A stretch of DNA of 64,000 bases from an uncultured Lachnospiraceae bacterium (lineage in GTDB: Bacteria; Bacillota; Clostridia; Lachnospirales; Lachnospiraceae): the NCBI GenBank assembly GCA_945913255.1, contig CAMEDC010000003.1:78059-142058 (forward strand), written 5' to 3'. The position numbers and the translations under genes are program-made. Below the pieces are notes generated by a model. It made no database searches. It was not told where the DNA came from and saw nothing but the letters and a program-made list of their open reading frames with translations. How positions within the stretch are numbered: the first letter of the stretch is position 1; each line of letters starts with the position of its first letter. Below are positions 43,640 to 53,957 of the stretch, in pieces.

Positions 43640-44797
43640 ATGAACAAGGAATTAATGGAGGCACTGAATATTCTGGAGAAGGAGAAGGAAATCAGCAAGG
43701 AGACTTTGTTTGAAGCAATTGAAAATTCATTGCTGACTGCCTGCAAGAATCATTTTGGTAAGGCGGACAATGTAAAGGTTGAGATTGACCGGGAAACCTG
43801 TGATTTCCTGGTTTATGCCGAGAAGGAAGTCGTTCCCACTGCCGAGGATGTGGAAGATGACTGTCTGCAGATTTCTCTGGAGGATGCAAAGGAAATTTCT
43901 TCCAAGGCAAGTGTCGGCGATATGCTTCATGTGGAAATTAAGTCCAAAGAATTCGGACGAATCGCAACTCAGAATGCAAAGAATGTCATTCTGCAGAAGA
44001 TTCGCGAGGAAGAGAGAAGCGTTATCTATAACCAGTACTATGAAAAGGAAAAGGATGTTGTCACCGGTGTGGTACAGCGTTATGTGGGAAAGAACATCAG
44101 CATCAATCTCGGTAAGGCAGACGCTATGCTGAATGAGAGTGAGATGGTGAAGGGAGAAGTGTTCAGACCTACCGAGCGCATCAAGGTTTACATCCTGGAA
44201 GTGAAGAACACCCCTAAGGGACCCCGCATCAATGTGAGCCGCACCCATCCGGAACTGGTAAAGAGATTGTTTGAATCGGAAGTAACCGAGATTAAGGACG
44301 GTACCGTAGAAATCAAGAGCATTGCCCGTGAGGCAGGCAGCCGTACCAAGATTGCCGTATGGAGCAACAATCCTAATGTAGATGCCGTTGGTGCCTGCGT
44401 TGGAATGAACGGAGCCAGAGTCAATGCAATTGTGGAGGAACTGCGCGGAGAAAAAATTGATATCGTTAACTGGGATGAGAACCCCGGAATTCTGATTCAG
44501 AATGCTCTTTCTCCTGCTAAAATTGTTGCTGTGTTTGCTGATCCCGATGAAAAGACTGCAAAGGTAGTTGTTCCCGACTATCAGCTTTCTCTTGCAATCG
44601 GTAAAGAAGGACAGAATGCAAGACTGGCAGCAAGGCTGACAGGCTACAAGATTGATATCAAGTCAGAGACACAGGCAAAGGATGCTCCCGGTTTCCGTTA
44701 TGAGGATTATCTGGATGAAGAAGGATATGAGGACGGCGAGTACGAAGAAGGCGGTTACGAAGAAGGGGAATATGAGGAACCCCCTGTTGAGGAGTAA
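43640..44797 (+). CDS. nusA: Transcription termination/antitermination protein NusA
   Basis: A 385-residue NusA: N-terminal RNA polymerase-binding domain (1-125), S1 domain (about 135-200; GDMLHVEI and VTGVVQRYVGKNISINLG), KH1 and KH2 (about 205-345; IKVYILEVKNTPKGPRINVSRTHPELVKRLFESEVTEI, ACVGMNGARVNAI, LAIGKEGQNARLAARLTGYKIDI). The C-terminus is an acidic Glu/Gly/Tyr repeat (YEDGEYEEGGYEEGEYEE) in place of the AR repeats of proteobacteria, as usual in Firmicutes. Start ATG 43640 follows GGAAAAGGGAAAG. Confidence 0.97.
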   Translation: MNKELMEALNILEKEKEISKETLFEAIENSLLTACKNHFGKADNVKVEIDRETCDFLVYAEKEVVPTAEDVEDDCLQISLEDAKEISSKASVGDMLHVEIKSKEFGRIATQNAKNVILQKIREEERSVIYNQYYEKEKDVVTGVVQRYVGKNISINLGKADAMLNESEMVKGEVFRPTERIKVYILEVKNTPKGPRINVSRTHPELVKRLFESEVTEIKDGTVEIKSIAREAGSRTKIAVWSNNPNVDAVGACVGMNGARVNAIVEELRGEKIDIVNWDENPGILIQNALSPAKIVAVFADPDEKTAKVVVPDYQLSLAIGKEGQNARLAARLTGYKIDIKSETQAKDAPGFRYEDYLDEEGYEDGEYEEGGYEEGEYEEPPVEE

Positions 44798-44803
44798 GAT
44801 TTT

Positions 44804-45076
44804 ATGGCAAAAAAGATTCCTTTGAGACAGTGTGTCGGCTGTGGTGAAATGAAGGGAAAAAAGGACATGATGAGAGTCCTTAAGACAACCGAAGACGAGA
44901 TTTGTCTGGATGTAACAGGCAAAAAAAACGGAAGAGGCGCATATGTTTGTAGGAGCAGAGAGTGTCTGCAGAAAGCCAGAAAAAACAAGGGTCTGGAGCG
45001 CTCCTTTAAAATGAGCATTCCGAACGAAGTATATGACGCTTTGGAGAGGGAGTTTGAAAATCTTGAAGCAGAATAA
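44804..45076 (+). CDS. rnpM: RNase P modulator RnpM (YlxR)
   Basis: A 90-residue YlxR-family protein with IPLRQCVGCGEMKGKKDMMRV, the DUF448 signature, and GRGAYVCRSRECLQKARK. The four Cys in CVGC and YVCRSREC lie as expected. YlxR homologues bind RNase P RNA and modulate it (known for RnpM of Bacillus). Seven bases after nusA and overlapping ylxQ; part of the same operon. Confidence 0.95.
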   Translation: MAKKIPLRQCVGCGEMKGKKDMMRVLKTTEDEICLDVTGKKNGRGAYVCRSRECLQKARKNKGLERSFKMSIPNEVYDALEREFENLEAE

Positions 45077-45374
45077 AATATTATCTCTATTAGGCATTGC
45101 TATGAGAGGACGCAACCTGGTCAGCGGCGAGTTTCAGACCCTGGAGGCAGTGAGAAACGGCTCCGCCATGCTGGTAATCATCGCGGAGGATGCGTCTGAC
45201 AATACCCGGAAGTTATTTACCGATAAATGTTCCTTTTATGATGTCCCGGTATACAGGTACGGAACGAAGGAGACTCTGGGCCGGGCAATCGGAAAAGATA
45301 TTCGGTCATCGTTGGGCGTATGCGAAGCAGGATTGGCTGAGAAGATTATCGAACAACTGGAAGAGAAGCAGTAA
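45063..45374 (+). CDS. ylxQ: Ribosomal protein L7Ae-like K-turn-binding protein YlxQ
   Basis: A 103-residue L7Ae-family protein: [53 protein letters not shown] is the L7Ae/L30e fold. TTG 45063 is chosen as start: it lies 14 bases before the rnpM stop, has GGGAG upstream, and yields the usual N-terminus; ATG 45033 would add ten non-conserved residues. Binds kink-turn RNA; physiological RNA unknown. Followed by infB after 26 bases. Confidence 0.9.
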   Translation: MKQNKILSLLGIAMRGRNLVSGEFQTLEAVRNGSAMLVIIAEDASDNTRKLFTDKCSFYDVPVYRYGTKETLGRAIGKDIRSSLGVCEAGLAEKIIEQLEEKQ

Positions 45375-45400
45375 GCCGAAAGGCAGAAATGGAGGAAAGC

Positions 45401-48391
45401 ATGGCGAAGATAAGGATTCATGAACTCGCTAAAGAGCTGGATAAGCAGAGTAAAGATATATTGAGCTATTTGCAGGAAAAAGGTATTGAGGCGAAATCTG
45501 CAAGCAGTTCAGTGGAAGAAGATGCCGCAGATATGATCAGAAAGGCATTCGGAAAGGGCGGAGCAAAGACTCAGCCTGAAAAAGAGGTTTCTGTAAAGGA
45601 AAGTGCACCAAAGGCAGATGCTACAGCAAAGCCGGAAACTGCAGAAAAACAGGAGCCATCCAAGGCAGCAGAGCAGCCCAAGGCAGGCGAGCAGCCTAAA
45701 AAGAAAAAGACGATTATTTTTGTGAATAATTCACAGAATTCTAAAATGCCAAACGGCGGACAGCGTCAGGGAGCAGGAAACGGACAGAGCAGACCGGGTG
45801 GCGGACAGGGCAGACCTCAGGGCGGATTTACTGACCGCAGACCGGAGAAACAGGCACCCCGTACTCCCATTAAGCCTCTGACACCGCCTTCTCCTACTCC
45901 CAGTGTGCAGATGGTGTCTTCCAAGCCTCAGCCCAAGGTTCGACCGGAACAGACCGAGAAGCAGGAGACAAAAGCACCGGCAAGAGAGACAGAAATTATA
46001 CAGGTGCAATCTCAGAATAACAGAGCGGAGAGAATTGACAGATCTGAAAGAAATGACAGACCCCAGGGGGACAGATCTCAGAACGAGAGATTCCAGACTG
46101 ACAGATCTCAGGGTGAGCGTCCCGCAAGAGACAATCGTTTCCAGGACAACAGAAACCGCGATAACCGGGACAACAGAGGAGGTTATCAGGGCGGCACAAG
46201 ACCGCAGGGAGAGAGACAGGATCGCGGTCAGTTCCAGTCAAGAGGAGGCAATACAGGTGGCAACCTTAAGGGAGACAGACAGAACGGATTTCAGAGAAAT
46301 GGCAGACCGGGCTTTGAAGGCGGCCAGGGTGATCGCCGTGGTCCTGGCGCTGGTCAGGGCAATAACAGGGGCTTTAACGGTGCGCCACGCGATAACAGAG
46401 GAAATGGTGGACAGGGAGCTGGATTCAGAGATAAAAATCAGAGCAAGGGATTTGCAGGAGAAGCTCCGGCAAAGGATATGGAGAAGCGGCGTGAGGATGA
46501 AAAGAGACGCGCAAGCAGCATGGAGAAGGACAAACGCTCCAAGAAGGATCATATCTATGAAGACGATGAGGCTCTGAAAAACAAGCCCGGAAGATTTATA
46601 AAGCCTGAGAAGAAAAAGGAAGAAGCAGCACAGGAAGTCATCAAGGTGATTACACTGCCTGAAACTATCACTATCAAGGATTTAGCGGAAAAGATGAAGC
46701 TGCAGCCTTCCGCTATCGTGAAGAAGCTGTTCCTGGAGGGTAAAATCGTTACCGTAAACCAGGAGATTTCCTACGAGGATGCAGAGAATATTGCCATGGA
46801 CTATGATATCCTCTGTGAAAAGGAAGTCAAGGTTGATGTCATTGAGGAGTTACTGAAGGAGGAGGAAGAGGACGAGAATGCTCTGGTGGAAAGGCCTCCT
46901 GTTATCTGCGTTATGGGTCACGTTGACCATGGTAAAACTTCTCTGCTGGATGCCATCAGAAAGACAAATGTGACCGACAAGGAAGCCGGTGGTATTACAC
47001 AGCACATCGGTGCATATACTGTAAATGTCGGCGACAGAAAAATTACCTTTCTGGATACCCCCGGACATGAGGCATTTACTGCCATGCGTATGCGTGGAGC
47101 AAACTCCACGGATATTGCGATTCTGGTGGTCGCTGCCGATGACGGTGTGATGCCTCAGACAATCGAGGCAATTAACCATGCCAAGGCAGCAGGCATTGAA
47201 ATTATTGTTGCTGTCAATAAGATTGATAAGCCTTCTGCAAACATTGATCGTGTAAAGCAGGAGCTGACAGAATATGAGCTGATTGCAACAGATTGGGGCG
47301 GAAGCACAGAGTTTGTTCCCGTTTCCGCAAAGTCGGGAGAAGGTATTGAGGATCTTCTGGAAACCATTCTGCTGACTGCTGATATTTTGGAACTGAAGGC
47401 AAATCCGAAGCGTCGAGCAAGAGGACTAGTTATTGAGGCAGAGCTGGATAAGGGACGCGGGCCTGTTGCAACCGTTCTGGTGCAGAAGGGTACCTTGCAT
47501 GTGGGTGACTTTATCTCCGCAGGCGCATGTCACGGCAAAGTGAGAGCCATGATTGATGATAAGGGCAGAAGAGTGAAAGAAGCAGGACCTTCTACACCTG
47601 TGGAAATACTGGGACTTTCCGATGTGCCCAGCGCAGGTGAAGTATTCCTGGCACATGAGAATGACAAGACGGCAAAATCCTATGCAGATACCTACCTTGC
47701 TCAGAATAAGGAGAGAAAGCTGGAAGAAACCAAGTCCAAGATGTCTCTGGATGACCTGTTCTCCCAGATTCAGGAAGGTAATCTGAAGGAACTGAATCTG
47801 ATTGTCAAGGCTGACGTTCAGGGTAGTGTGGAAGCTGTTAAACAGTCCCTGCTGAAGCTTTCTAACGAAGAAGTTGTTGTAAAGTGTATTCACGGTGGTG
47901 TAGGTGCCATCAACGAGTCAGATGTGACGCTGGCAAGTGCATCCAATGCGATTATTATCGGATTTAATGTACGTCCTGATGCAACCGCAAAGGCTACCGC
48001 GGAACGCGAAGGCGTGGATGTCAGACTGTATAAGGTAATTTATCAGGCAATCGAGGATATCGAAGCTGCCATGAAGGGCATGCTTGATCCTGTATTTGAA
48101 GAGAAAGTTATCGGACACGCAGAGGTTCGCCAGATATTCAAGGCTTCTCAGGTCGGAAATATTGCCGGTTCCTATATCATGGACGGTGTTTTCCAGAGAG
48201 GCTGTAAGGTGCGTATCTCCCGTGAGGGCAAACAGATTTATGAGGGTGCTCTTGCTTCCTTGAAGCGTTTCAAGGACGATGTGAAGGAAGTGAAGGAAGG
48301 CTTCGAGTGCGGACTTGTGTTCGAGGGCTTTGATCAGATTCAGGAGCTGGATGTCGTTGAGGCTTATATCATGGTTGAGGTACCCAGGTAA
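45401..48391 (+). CDS. infB: Translation initiation factor IF-2 with long disordered N-terminal domain
   Basis: A 996-residue IF-2. Residues 1-50 form the IF2_N helical domain ([32 protein letters not shown]); about 60-390 are a low-complexity region of Lys/Glu/Pro then Arg/Asp/Asn/Gln/Gly repeats; a second IF2_N domain lies at about 425-475. The G domain starts with GHVDHGKT (506-513), DTPGHEAF and NKID; domains II-IV follow to the end. GTP-dependent delivery of fMet-tRNA to the 30S subunit. Start ATG 45401 has GGAGG seven bases upstream; ATG 45389 is in frame but contains that ribosome binding site. Confidence 0.97.
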   Translation: MAKIRIHELAKELDKQSKDILSYLQEKGIEAKSASSSVEEDAADMIRKAFGKGGAKTQPEKEVSVKESAPKADATAKPETAEKQEPSKAAEQPKAGEQPKKKKTIIFVNNSQNSKMPNGGQRQGAGNGQSRPGGGQGRPQGGFTDRRPEKQAPRTPIKPLTPPSPTPSVQMVSSKPQPKVRPEQTEKQETKAPARETEIIQVQSQNNRAERIDRSERNDRPQGDRSQNERFQTDRSQGERPARDNRFQDNRNRDNRDNRGGYQGGTRPQGERQDRGQFQSRGGNTGGNLKGDRQNGFQRNGRPGFEGGQGDRRGPGAGQGNNRGFNGAPRDNRGNGGQGAGFRDKNQSKGFAGEAPAKDMEKRREDEKRRASSMEKDKRSKKDHIYEDDEALKNKPGRFIKPEKKKEEAAQEVIKVITLPETITIKDLAEKMKLQPSAIVKKLFLEGKIVTVNQEISYEDAENIAMDYDILCEKEVKVDVIEELLKEEEEDENALVERPPVICVMGHVDHGKTSLLDAIRKTNVTDKEAGGITQHIGAYTVNVGDRKITFLDTPGHEAFTAMRMRGANSTDIAILVVAADDGVMPQTIEAINHAKAAGIEIIVAVNKIDKPSANIDRVKQELTEYELIATDWGGSTEFVPVSAKSGEGIEDLLETILLTADILELKANPKRRARGLVIEAELDKGRGPVATVLVQKGTLHVGDFISAGACHGKVRAMIDDKGRRVKEAGPSTPVEILGLSDVPSAGEVFLAHENDKTAKSYADTYLAQNKERKLEETKSKMSLDDLFSQIQEGNLKELNLIVKADVQGSVEAVKQSLLKLSNEEVVVKCIHGGVGAINESDVTLASASNAIIIGFNVRPDATAKATAEREGVDVRLYKVIYQAIEDIEAAMKGMLDPVFEEKVIGHAEVRQIFKASQVGNIAGSYIMDGVFQRGCKVRISREGKQIYEGALASLKRFKDDVKEVKEGFECGLVFEGFDQIQELDVVEAYIMVEVPR

Positions 48392-48479
48392 AAGGGTATT
48401 GGTTGCTGATTATGCAAACTCAGTTCTGGCAATCTGAATACTCGAAGACAAAGACGCCACTTGTTCCTTTGACGACCGT

Positions 48480-48560
48480 GCGCAACGCCGGTGCTTAGCG
48501 ACCGTATTTTGGTCGCTTATGCATCCGCTGCGTGGAGCCCCGAGCGGAAGCGTGTCGGAA
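48480..48560. repeat. Structured intergenic element before rbfA (CCGGTGCTTAG type)
   Basis: The 245-bp gap between infB and rbfA contains AACGCCGGTGCTTAGCGACC and a GCGACC/GGTCGC hairpin (48497-48517), then TTATGCATCCGCTGCG. A related stretch, AACCGGTGCTTAG...CCGGCGGTTCCGCATAAG, lies upstream of rpsO (58084-58117). Both sit in leaders of ribosome-related genes in mid-operon positions. Confidence 0.5.
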
Positions 48561-48636
48561 AAGGGATAAGGGACGGTTTTGGCTGAGTCTGCACGGAGAG
48601 TCGGAAGACAGGAACACAACCAGAAAGGTTTTAGAT

Positions 48637-49068
48637 ATGAGGAAAAACAGTATTAAAAATACCCGTATTAACGGGGAAGTGCAGCGTGTACTGGCTGAGA
48701 TTATCAGGGGGGAGATTAAGGACCCCCGCATCAGCCCCTGGACAAGCGTGGTCGCTGTGGAGGTGGCTCCCGATTTGAAGAGCTGTAAGGCATGGATCAG
48801 TGTCCTTGGGGATGAGGAAGCGCGCAGCAACACGCTGCAGGGCTTGAAAAGCGCGGAAGGCTTTATCAAGAGACAGCTTGCGAAGACGATCAATCTTCGC
48901 AACACACCTGATATTGCTTTTGTCATGGATCAGTCCATTGAATATGGTGTCAATATGTCCCATAAGATTGATGAAGTGATTTCCAGAGATGAAGAAAGTG
49001 CAAGGGAAAGCACTGTGTCGGATGAAAACGTACATGGTGACTGTGAACCCGGCGCAGAAGAACGCTGA
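48637..49068 (+). CDS. rbfA: Ribosome-binding factor A
   Basis: A 143-residue RbfA: RKNSIKNTRINGEVQRVLAEIIRGEIKDPRISPWTSVVAVEVAPDLKSCKAWISVLG is the KH-like fold with the conserved ISVLG; the end (FVMDQSIEYGVNMSHKIDEV) is also typical. The acidic C-terminal tail is longer than average. Needed for late 30S maturation. AAAGG precedes ATG 48637; upstream in-frame ATG 48532 lies in the intergenic element and is not credible. Confidence 0.96.
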   Translation: MRKNSIKNTRINGEVQRVLAEIIRGEIKDPRISPWTSVVAVEVAPDLKSCKAWISVLGDEEARSNTLQGLKSAEGFIKRQLAKTINLRNTPDIAFVMDQSIEYGVNMSHKIDEVISRDEESARESTVSDENVHGDCEPGAEER

Positions 49069-49100
49069 CATAATTTGTCACAGGGGAAAATGAGGGAAAA

Positions 49101-50069
49101 ATGAACTTAGATTTAATAAAGGAATGCAAGACTGCAAAGAAAATCGGTATCAGCGGGCATATTCGACCAGACGGAGACTGCGTAGGTGCAGTACTGAGTC
49201 TCCAGCAGTATCTTATGAAATGCCTTCCTGATGCGGAGATAAAGGTTTATCTGGAAAAACCTTCCGATATTTTCCGGGAAATGAAGGGCTACGGGGAAAT
49301 CAATTCAGATTTTCCCGAAGAGGCACCTTTTGATGTCTATTTTGCTCTGGACTGCGGTGCTGAGAGACTGGGCAGTGCGGAAAAGTATTTTCAGGCAGCG
49401 GCAAAAAAGATTAATATTGATCATCACATCAGCAATTCCGGAACCGGTGATTTGAATGATATCCGGCCGGAAGTGGGATCCACCTGTGAAGTGCTTTACG
49501 ATTTGATGGAGCCGGAATATTTGGACAGGGATATTGCCATGTCCCTTTACATCGGTATCATTCATGATACGGGAGTGTTCCAGTATTCCAATACGACACC
49601 GGCAACTCTGGAAAAGGGTGCAAAGCTGATAAGCTATGGCTTTGATTTTCCGAGACTGATTCAGGAAACCTTTTACCAGAAAACCTATGTACAGGCGCAG
49701 ATTATGGGCCGTGCTCTGATGGAAAGCATACGTTTCCTGGACGGCAGATGTATTGTCGGTGTGATAGACAGGAAGACGATGGACTTTTACCAGGTGGAAT
49801 CAAAAGATATGGATGGGATTGTAAGCCAGCTTCGCAATATTGCGGGAGTTGACTGTGCTATTTTCATGTATCAGACAGGAACACTGGAGTATAAGGTGAG
49901 TATGCGCGCCAATGAGAAGGTGAATGTGGCTGAGGTCGCTTCCTACTTTGGTGGGGGCGGGCATGCACGCGCAGCGGGATGTACTATGAAGGGCACTTTC
50001 CACGACTGTGTGAATAATCTCTCCTTACATATTGAAAAAATGTTAAAGGCAAGTGAAAAGGGTGCATGA
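49101..50069 (+). CDS. nrnA: DHH-family phosphoesterase NrnA (oligoribonuclease/pAp phosphatase)
   Basis: A 322-residue DHH/DHHA1 protein. Metal-binding motifs: GHIRPDGDCVGA (residues 19-30), ALDCGAERLG, INIDHHISN (DHH motif, about 113) and, in the DHHA1 part, GGGGHARAAGCTMKG. NrnA degrades short RNAs and 3'-phosphoadenosine-5'-phosphate. It lies between rbfA and truB, the standard operon position, and its stop overlaps the truB start by four bases. Confidence 0.94.
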   Translation: MNLDLIKECKTAKKIGISGHIRPDGDCVGAVLSLQQYLMKCLPDAEIKVYLEKPSDIFREMKGYGEINSDFPEEAPFDVYFALDCGAERLGSAEKYFQAAAKKINIDHHISNSGTGDLNDIRPEVGSTCEVLYDLMEPEYLDRDIAMSLYIGIIHDTGVFQYSNTTPATLEKGAKLISYGFDFPRLIQETFYQKTYVQAQIMGRALMESIRFLDGRCIVGVIDRKTMDFYQVESKDMDGIVSQLRNIAGVDCAIFMYQTGTLEYKVSMRANEKVNVAEVASYFGGGGHARAAGCTMKGTFHDCVNNLSLHIEKMLKASEKGA

Positions 50070-50968
50070 TAAACGGTATTATTGTAATCAATAAAGAAGC
50101 GGGTTTCACCTCTCATGATGTGGTGGCGAAGCTTCGTGGAATCTGCGGACAAAAGAAAATCGGACATACGGGAACCCTGGATCCGGCGGCAACAGGGGTG
50201 CTGCCGGTCTGCCTGGGCAGTGCAACGAAGCTGTGTGACATGCTGACAGAGAAGAACAAAGAGTATGTGGCAGAGCTTCTTCTTGGTGTGGAGACAGATA
50301 CGCAGGATATGACAGGGCAGATACTGAAGAGCAAAGAGGTGTCTGTGACAGAAAGCGATGTCAGGAGAGTCTGCGGGGAATTTGTGGGGAATTACAATCA
50401 GATACCTCCCATGTACTCTGCATTGAAAGTGAACGGGAAAAAGCTTTACGAGCTTGCCAGAGAGGGCAAAGTGGTAGAGCGGCAGACTCGTTCTGTAACC
50501 ATATATGAGCTGGAAATTCTGAAGCTGGAGCTGCCGGTTGTGACCATGCGTGTCGCCTGCTCAAAGGGAACCTACATCAGAACGTTGTGTGCGGATATCG
50601 GAGAGAAACTGGGCTGTGGCGGCACGATGCAGAGTCTGAAGCGAACATGTGTAGGGATCTTTACCCTGGAGGATGCGGTGACTCTGGGAGAACTGCAGCA
50701 ACTGAAGGAAGAAGGAAGGCTCAAGAGCCGGGTTATTCCCGTGGACAGCGTGTTTGGCGGATGTCCTGTATTACATGTGGCTGAGAGTTTTGCTGCACTT
50801 CTGGAAAACGGCAATACAATTCTTCCTTCCCAGACAGTGGAGCAGGAGATTCATAAGAGTCAGTGGGTAAGGTTCTGCCGCCCGGACGGGAGCTTTGCCG
50901 GAATCTATAGCTATGAGGAAGAGAAAAAACGGTACAAACCTATTAAAATGTTTTTAGAGAAAGAGTGA
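50066..50968 (+). CDS. truB: tRNA pseudouridine-55 synthase
   Basis: A 300-residue TruB. Catalytic Asp39 lies in KIGHTGTLDPAATGVLP, with KEYVAELLLGVETDTQDMTG and RVACSKGTYIRTLCADIG as the other conserved blocks. It converts U55 to pseudouridine in the T-loop of tRNAs. ATG overlaps the nrnA stop (ATGA), indicating translational coupling. Of note, the tRNA-Thr of this window has C at 55 and could not be a substrate. Confidence 0.96.
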   Translation: MINGIIVINKEAGFTSHDVVAKLRGICGQKKIGHTGTLDPAATGVLPVCLGSATKLCDMLTEKNKEYVAELLLGVETDTQDMTGQILKSKEVSVTESDVRRVCGEFVGNYNQIPPMYSALKVNGKKLYELAREGKVVERQTRSVTIYELEILKLELPVVTMRVACSKGTYIRTLCADIGEKLGCGGTMQSLKRTCVGIFTLEDAVTLGELQQLKEEGRLKSRVIPVDSVFGGCPVLHVAESFAALLENGNTILPSQTVEQEIHKSQWVRFCRPDGSFAGIYSYEEEKKRYKPIKMFLEKE

Positions 50969-50975
50969 GAGAAGT

Positions 50976-51884
50976 TTGGAAATCATTACCAATACGGTAG
51001 ATTTTTATCTGGAAAAAGAAACGGCTGCTGCTATCGGCAAATTTGACGGAATCCATGTAGGACACAGAAGATTGCTGGATGAAATTTTTGCGTGCAAAAA
51101 AGAAGGACTGGCTTCCTGTGTTTTTACCTTTGACCCTGCTCCGGCAGTGCTTTTTGGTCTGTCTGACGGCAAGGAATTGACAACAAAGGAAGAAAAACGC
51201 CTGTTATTTGAACGGATGGGAGTGGATATTCTTGTGGAATTTCCGCTGACAAAAGAAACGGCAGCTATGGCGCCGGAGGCGTTTGTGTACAATGTGCTGG
51301 CAAAACAGATGAATGTGCGTTTCCTGGCAGCGGGATCTGATTTGTCCTTCGGTGCAAGAGGCGCCGGCAATGCCGCACTTTTGCAGAAAATGGGAGAGGA
51401 ACTGGGATTTCGTGTAAAAACCATTGACAAGGTCTGCATGGAAGGACGGGAAGTCAGCTCAACTTATGTGCGCAGTCAGGTGGAGTCCGGAAATATGCAA
51501 ATGGCGGAGCAGCTGCTGGGGATGCCGTATCTCGTGGAAGGACAGGTGGTGCAGGGAAAGCAGATTGGAAGGACTCTGGGATTCCCTACGGTGAATATTC
51601 TGCCCTGTGAGAGCAAACTGCTTCCTCCGAACGGCGTCTATTTTTCTCGGGTGCGTTTTCGAGACAGATTGTATCGTGCTATCAGCAATGTGGGCTGCAA
51701 GCCTACTGTTACGGACGAAAAGGTGATAGGAGTGGAGTCTTACCTCTATGACTTTGATGAAAATGCATACGGAGAACGCATTGAGGTTTATCTGAGCGAA
51801 TTCCGAAGACCGGAGCGGAAATTTGACAGCGTGGAGGCGCTGAAAGCACAGCTGGAGGATGATATAGAGGCCGGCACAAAATAA
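50976..51884 (+). CDS. ribF: Bifunctional riboflavin kinase / FAD synthetase
   Basis: A 302-residue RibF making FMN and FAD from riboflavin. N-terminal nucleotidyltransferase domain with AIGKFDGIHVGHRRLLDE and EVSSTYVRSQVESG; C-terminal flavokinase domain from about 180 (GKQIGRTLGFPTVNI, NGVYFSRV, VESYLYDF). The start is TTG 50976 with AGAGTGAGAGAAG upstream, only seven bases after truB; no ATG is available at the domain start. Last gene of the operon. Confidence 0.95.
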   Translation: MEIITNTVDFYLEKETAAAIGKFDGIHVGHRRLLDEIFACKKEGLASCVFTFDPAPAVLFGLSDGKELTTKEEKRLLFERMGVDILVEFPLTKETAAMAPEAFVYNVLAKQMNVRFLAAGSDLSFGARGAGNAALLQKMGEELGFRVKTIDKVCMEGREVSSTYVRSQVESGNMQMAEQLLGMPYLVEGQVVQGKQIGRTLGFPTVNILPCESKLLPPNGVYFSRVRFRDRLYRAISNVGCKPTVTDEKVIGVESYLYDFDENAYGERIEVYLSEFRRPERKFDSVEALKAQLEDDIEAGTK

Positions 51885-52024
51885 GTTTCTGCATCCTGCA
51901 TGCAAAGAACAGGTAAGAAAAGAGTAAAAATTATGTAAAAATCCTATTGTAACTTTTGGGCTTTTCCCGTAAAATGAAAATGTTAGCAAAAAAGCACGAA
52001 AAGATACATTGAAGGGATTAAGAT

Positions 52025-53674
52025 ATGAACGCAAGTATTTTACTGTCAATGGCAGGCGGGCTGGGGCTTTTCCTGTTCGGAATGCGTGTTATGAGCGATT
52101 CCATTGAGAAGGTTGCCGGTGCCAAGCTGCGTCGCATTTTGGAGTTTTTCACCACAAATCGTTTTACGGGCATGCTGGTAGGTATTGTTTTTACCGGCAT
52201 TATTCAGTCCTCATCCGCATGTACTGCCATGGTGGTCAGTTTCGTAAATGCCGGACTTATGAACCTGTATCAGGCGGCCGGTGTTATCTTCGGTGCCAAC
52301 ATCGGTACCACAATCACATCACAGCTGGTATCTTTTAATCTGTCCGAATATGCCCCCCTGATTCTGCTTACAGGGGTTGTTCTTGTTATGTTTGTTAAGA
52401 ATGATAATGTGAAAAAATTTGCGGACATCATCATCGGCTTCGGTGTGCTTTTTTTAGGACTCAGTACCATGTCATCTTCCATGGCAAGCATGAAAGATGT
52501 TCCGGAAGTTGTCAATCTTTTGGGCTCCCTGAAAAATCCGTTTATGGCAACACTGGTGGGACTTGTTCTGACTTCCGTTATCCAGAGTTCCTCCGTTACG
52601 GTCAGCATCGTTCTTCTGCTTGCCAATCAGGATTTGCTTTCTCTCCATATTACACTGTATATTATCCTGGGATGTAATATCGGTGCCTGCAGCACGGCAC
52701 TGATTGCATCGCTGGCAGGTAAAAAAGATGCAAAGAGAACAGCGCTGATTCATTTCTGGTTTAATGTAATCGGTACAGTGCTTCTCTATATTATACTGTT
52801 TGTGGCCGAAGAACCTGTTATGAAGTTAATCTGGGCTATCTCTGCAGACAAGGGGCGTTTTGTTGCAAATGCACATACCCTGATTAAAATATTCCAGGTA
52901 ATCGTACTCTTTCCGTTCTCCGGTGCAATTGTCAAGCTGGCCTGCGCCTGCGTGCCCGGTGAGGATAAGAAGGTTGGTTACCGTGAGAGCTATCAGCTGA
53001 AATATATCGGTGACAAGGTGGTATTCAACCCTGCAACGGCTGTCTTTGAGGTAGTCAAAGAACTGGATCGTATGGCTTCACTGGCGAGTGAAAACCTGAA
53101 TCGCGCCATGAATGCCCTGATTACGCTGGATGAGGAAGACATAGAAGAAGTATATGAAGTTGAGAAAAATATTAATTTCCTGAATCATGCAATTACGGAT
53201 TATCTGGTGAAAATTAACCAGAGCACGCTGCCAATCGAGGATTTGAAGAGTCTGGGTGCGTTGTTCCATGTGGTAAACGACATTGAAAGAATCGGTGACC
53301 ATGCAGAAAATGTAGCAGATGCGGCGAAACAGAGAAAAGAGTCCGGTATTTCATTTAGCCATGATGCCCAGAGAGAGTTGGGAGAGATGCTGGATATGGT
53401 AAACACGTTGATTCAGTATTCCATCGAAATGTTTGTCAAGAGTGATGAGACACATATACAGGACGTTGTCAGGCTGGAGGATAAGGTGGATACCATGGAA
53501 AAGCATATGCAGAAGATGCATGTGGAGCGTCTGACGAAGGGAGAGTGCACTCCCGAGGCCGGTATGATATTCTCGGATATTGCTTCCGGGCTGGAACGTG
53601 TGGCTGATCACGCCACAAATATTGCCTTTGCGGTAATCAATGCGGAGAAGGAAGCAGAAGCTGTGGAAGCCTGA
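52025..53674 (+). CDS. Na/Pi-cotransporter family protein with PhoU-like domain
   Basis: A 549-residue protein: two Na_Pi_cotrans repeats in the membrane half (SMAGGLGLFLFGMRVMSDSIEKVAG; the twin QSSSA/QSSSV motifs IIQSSSACTAMVVSFVNAG and VIQSSSVTVSIVLLLANQ), then a PhoU-like helical domain (about 340-549; LFHVVNDIERIGDHAENVADAA, IASGLERVADHATNIAFAV) that probably binds metal or gates transport. Takes up phosphate with Na+. The 140-bp upstream gap is AT-rich and may hold its promoter; a terminator follows. Confidence 0.93.
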   Translation: MNASILLSMAGGLGLFLFGMRVMSDSIEKVAGAKLRRILEFFTTNRFTGMLVGIVFTGIIQSSSACTAMVVSFVNAGLMNLYQAAGVIFGANIGTTITSQLVSFNLSEYAPLILLTGVVLVMFVKNDNVKKFADIIIGFGVLFLGLSTMSSSMASMKDVPEVVNLLGSLKNPFMATLVGLVLTSVIQSSSVTVSIVLLLANQDLLSLHITLYIILGCNIGACSTALIASLAGKKDAKRTALIHFWFNVIGTVLLYIILFVAEEPVMKLIWAISADKGRFVANAHTLIKIFQVIVLFPFSGAIVKLACACVPGEDKKVGYRESYQLKYIGDKVVFNPATAVFEVVKELDRMASLASENLNRAMNALITLDEEDIEEVYEVEKNINFLNHAITDYLVKINQSTLPIEDLKSLGALFHVVNDIERIGDHAENVADAAKQRKESGISFSHDAQRELGEMLDMVNTLIQYSIEMFVKSDETHIQDVVRLEDKVDTMEKHMQKMHVERLTKGECTPEAGMIFSDIASGLERVADHATNIAFAVINAEKEAEAVEA

Positions 53675-53740
53675 TGGGAATTTCTTTTTGATTTACTATT
53701 TGAAAATTATGTTTCATAAGGAAAGCGTAAAGCTAAGATA

Positions 53741-53792
53741 AAGAGATTTTTTTCGTGCTAAAACAAAGGTTACGAAAGGAAATCTCTTTTTT
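53741..53792 (+). terminator. Terminator after the Na/Pi cotransporter
   Basis: AAGAGATTT (53741-53749) pairs with AAATCTCTT (53780-53788), inner arms TTCGT/ACGAA, followed by TTTT. Confidence 0.82.
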
Positions 53793-53957
53793 AATGAAAG
53801 AGAAGTTACAAAAGCAAGTTGGATAAAATTTTCTAGCAAGTTGGAAATTTTCTTCTGAGGTTGACAAAGTGTTACGTATAATTGTATAATTCAAATAACG
53901 GTGTAACAAAATTGTAACAAATATGTAAACACATATTCATGAATAGAGGATTTATAC

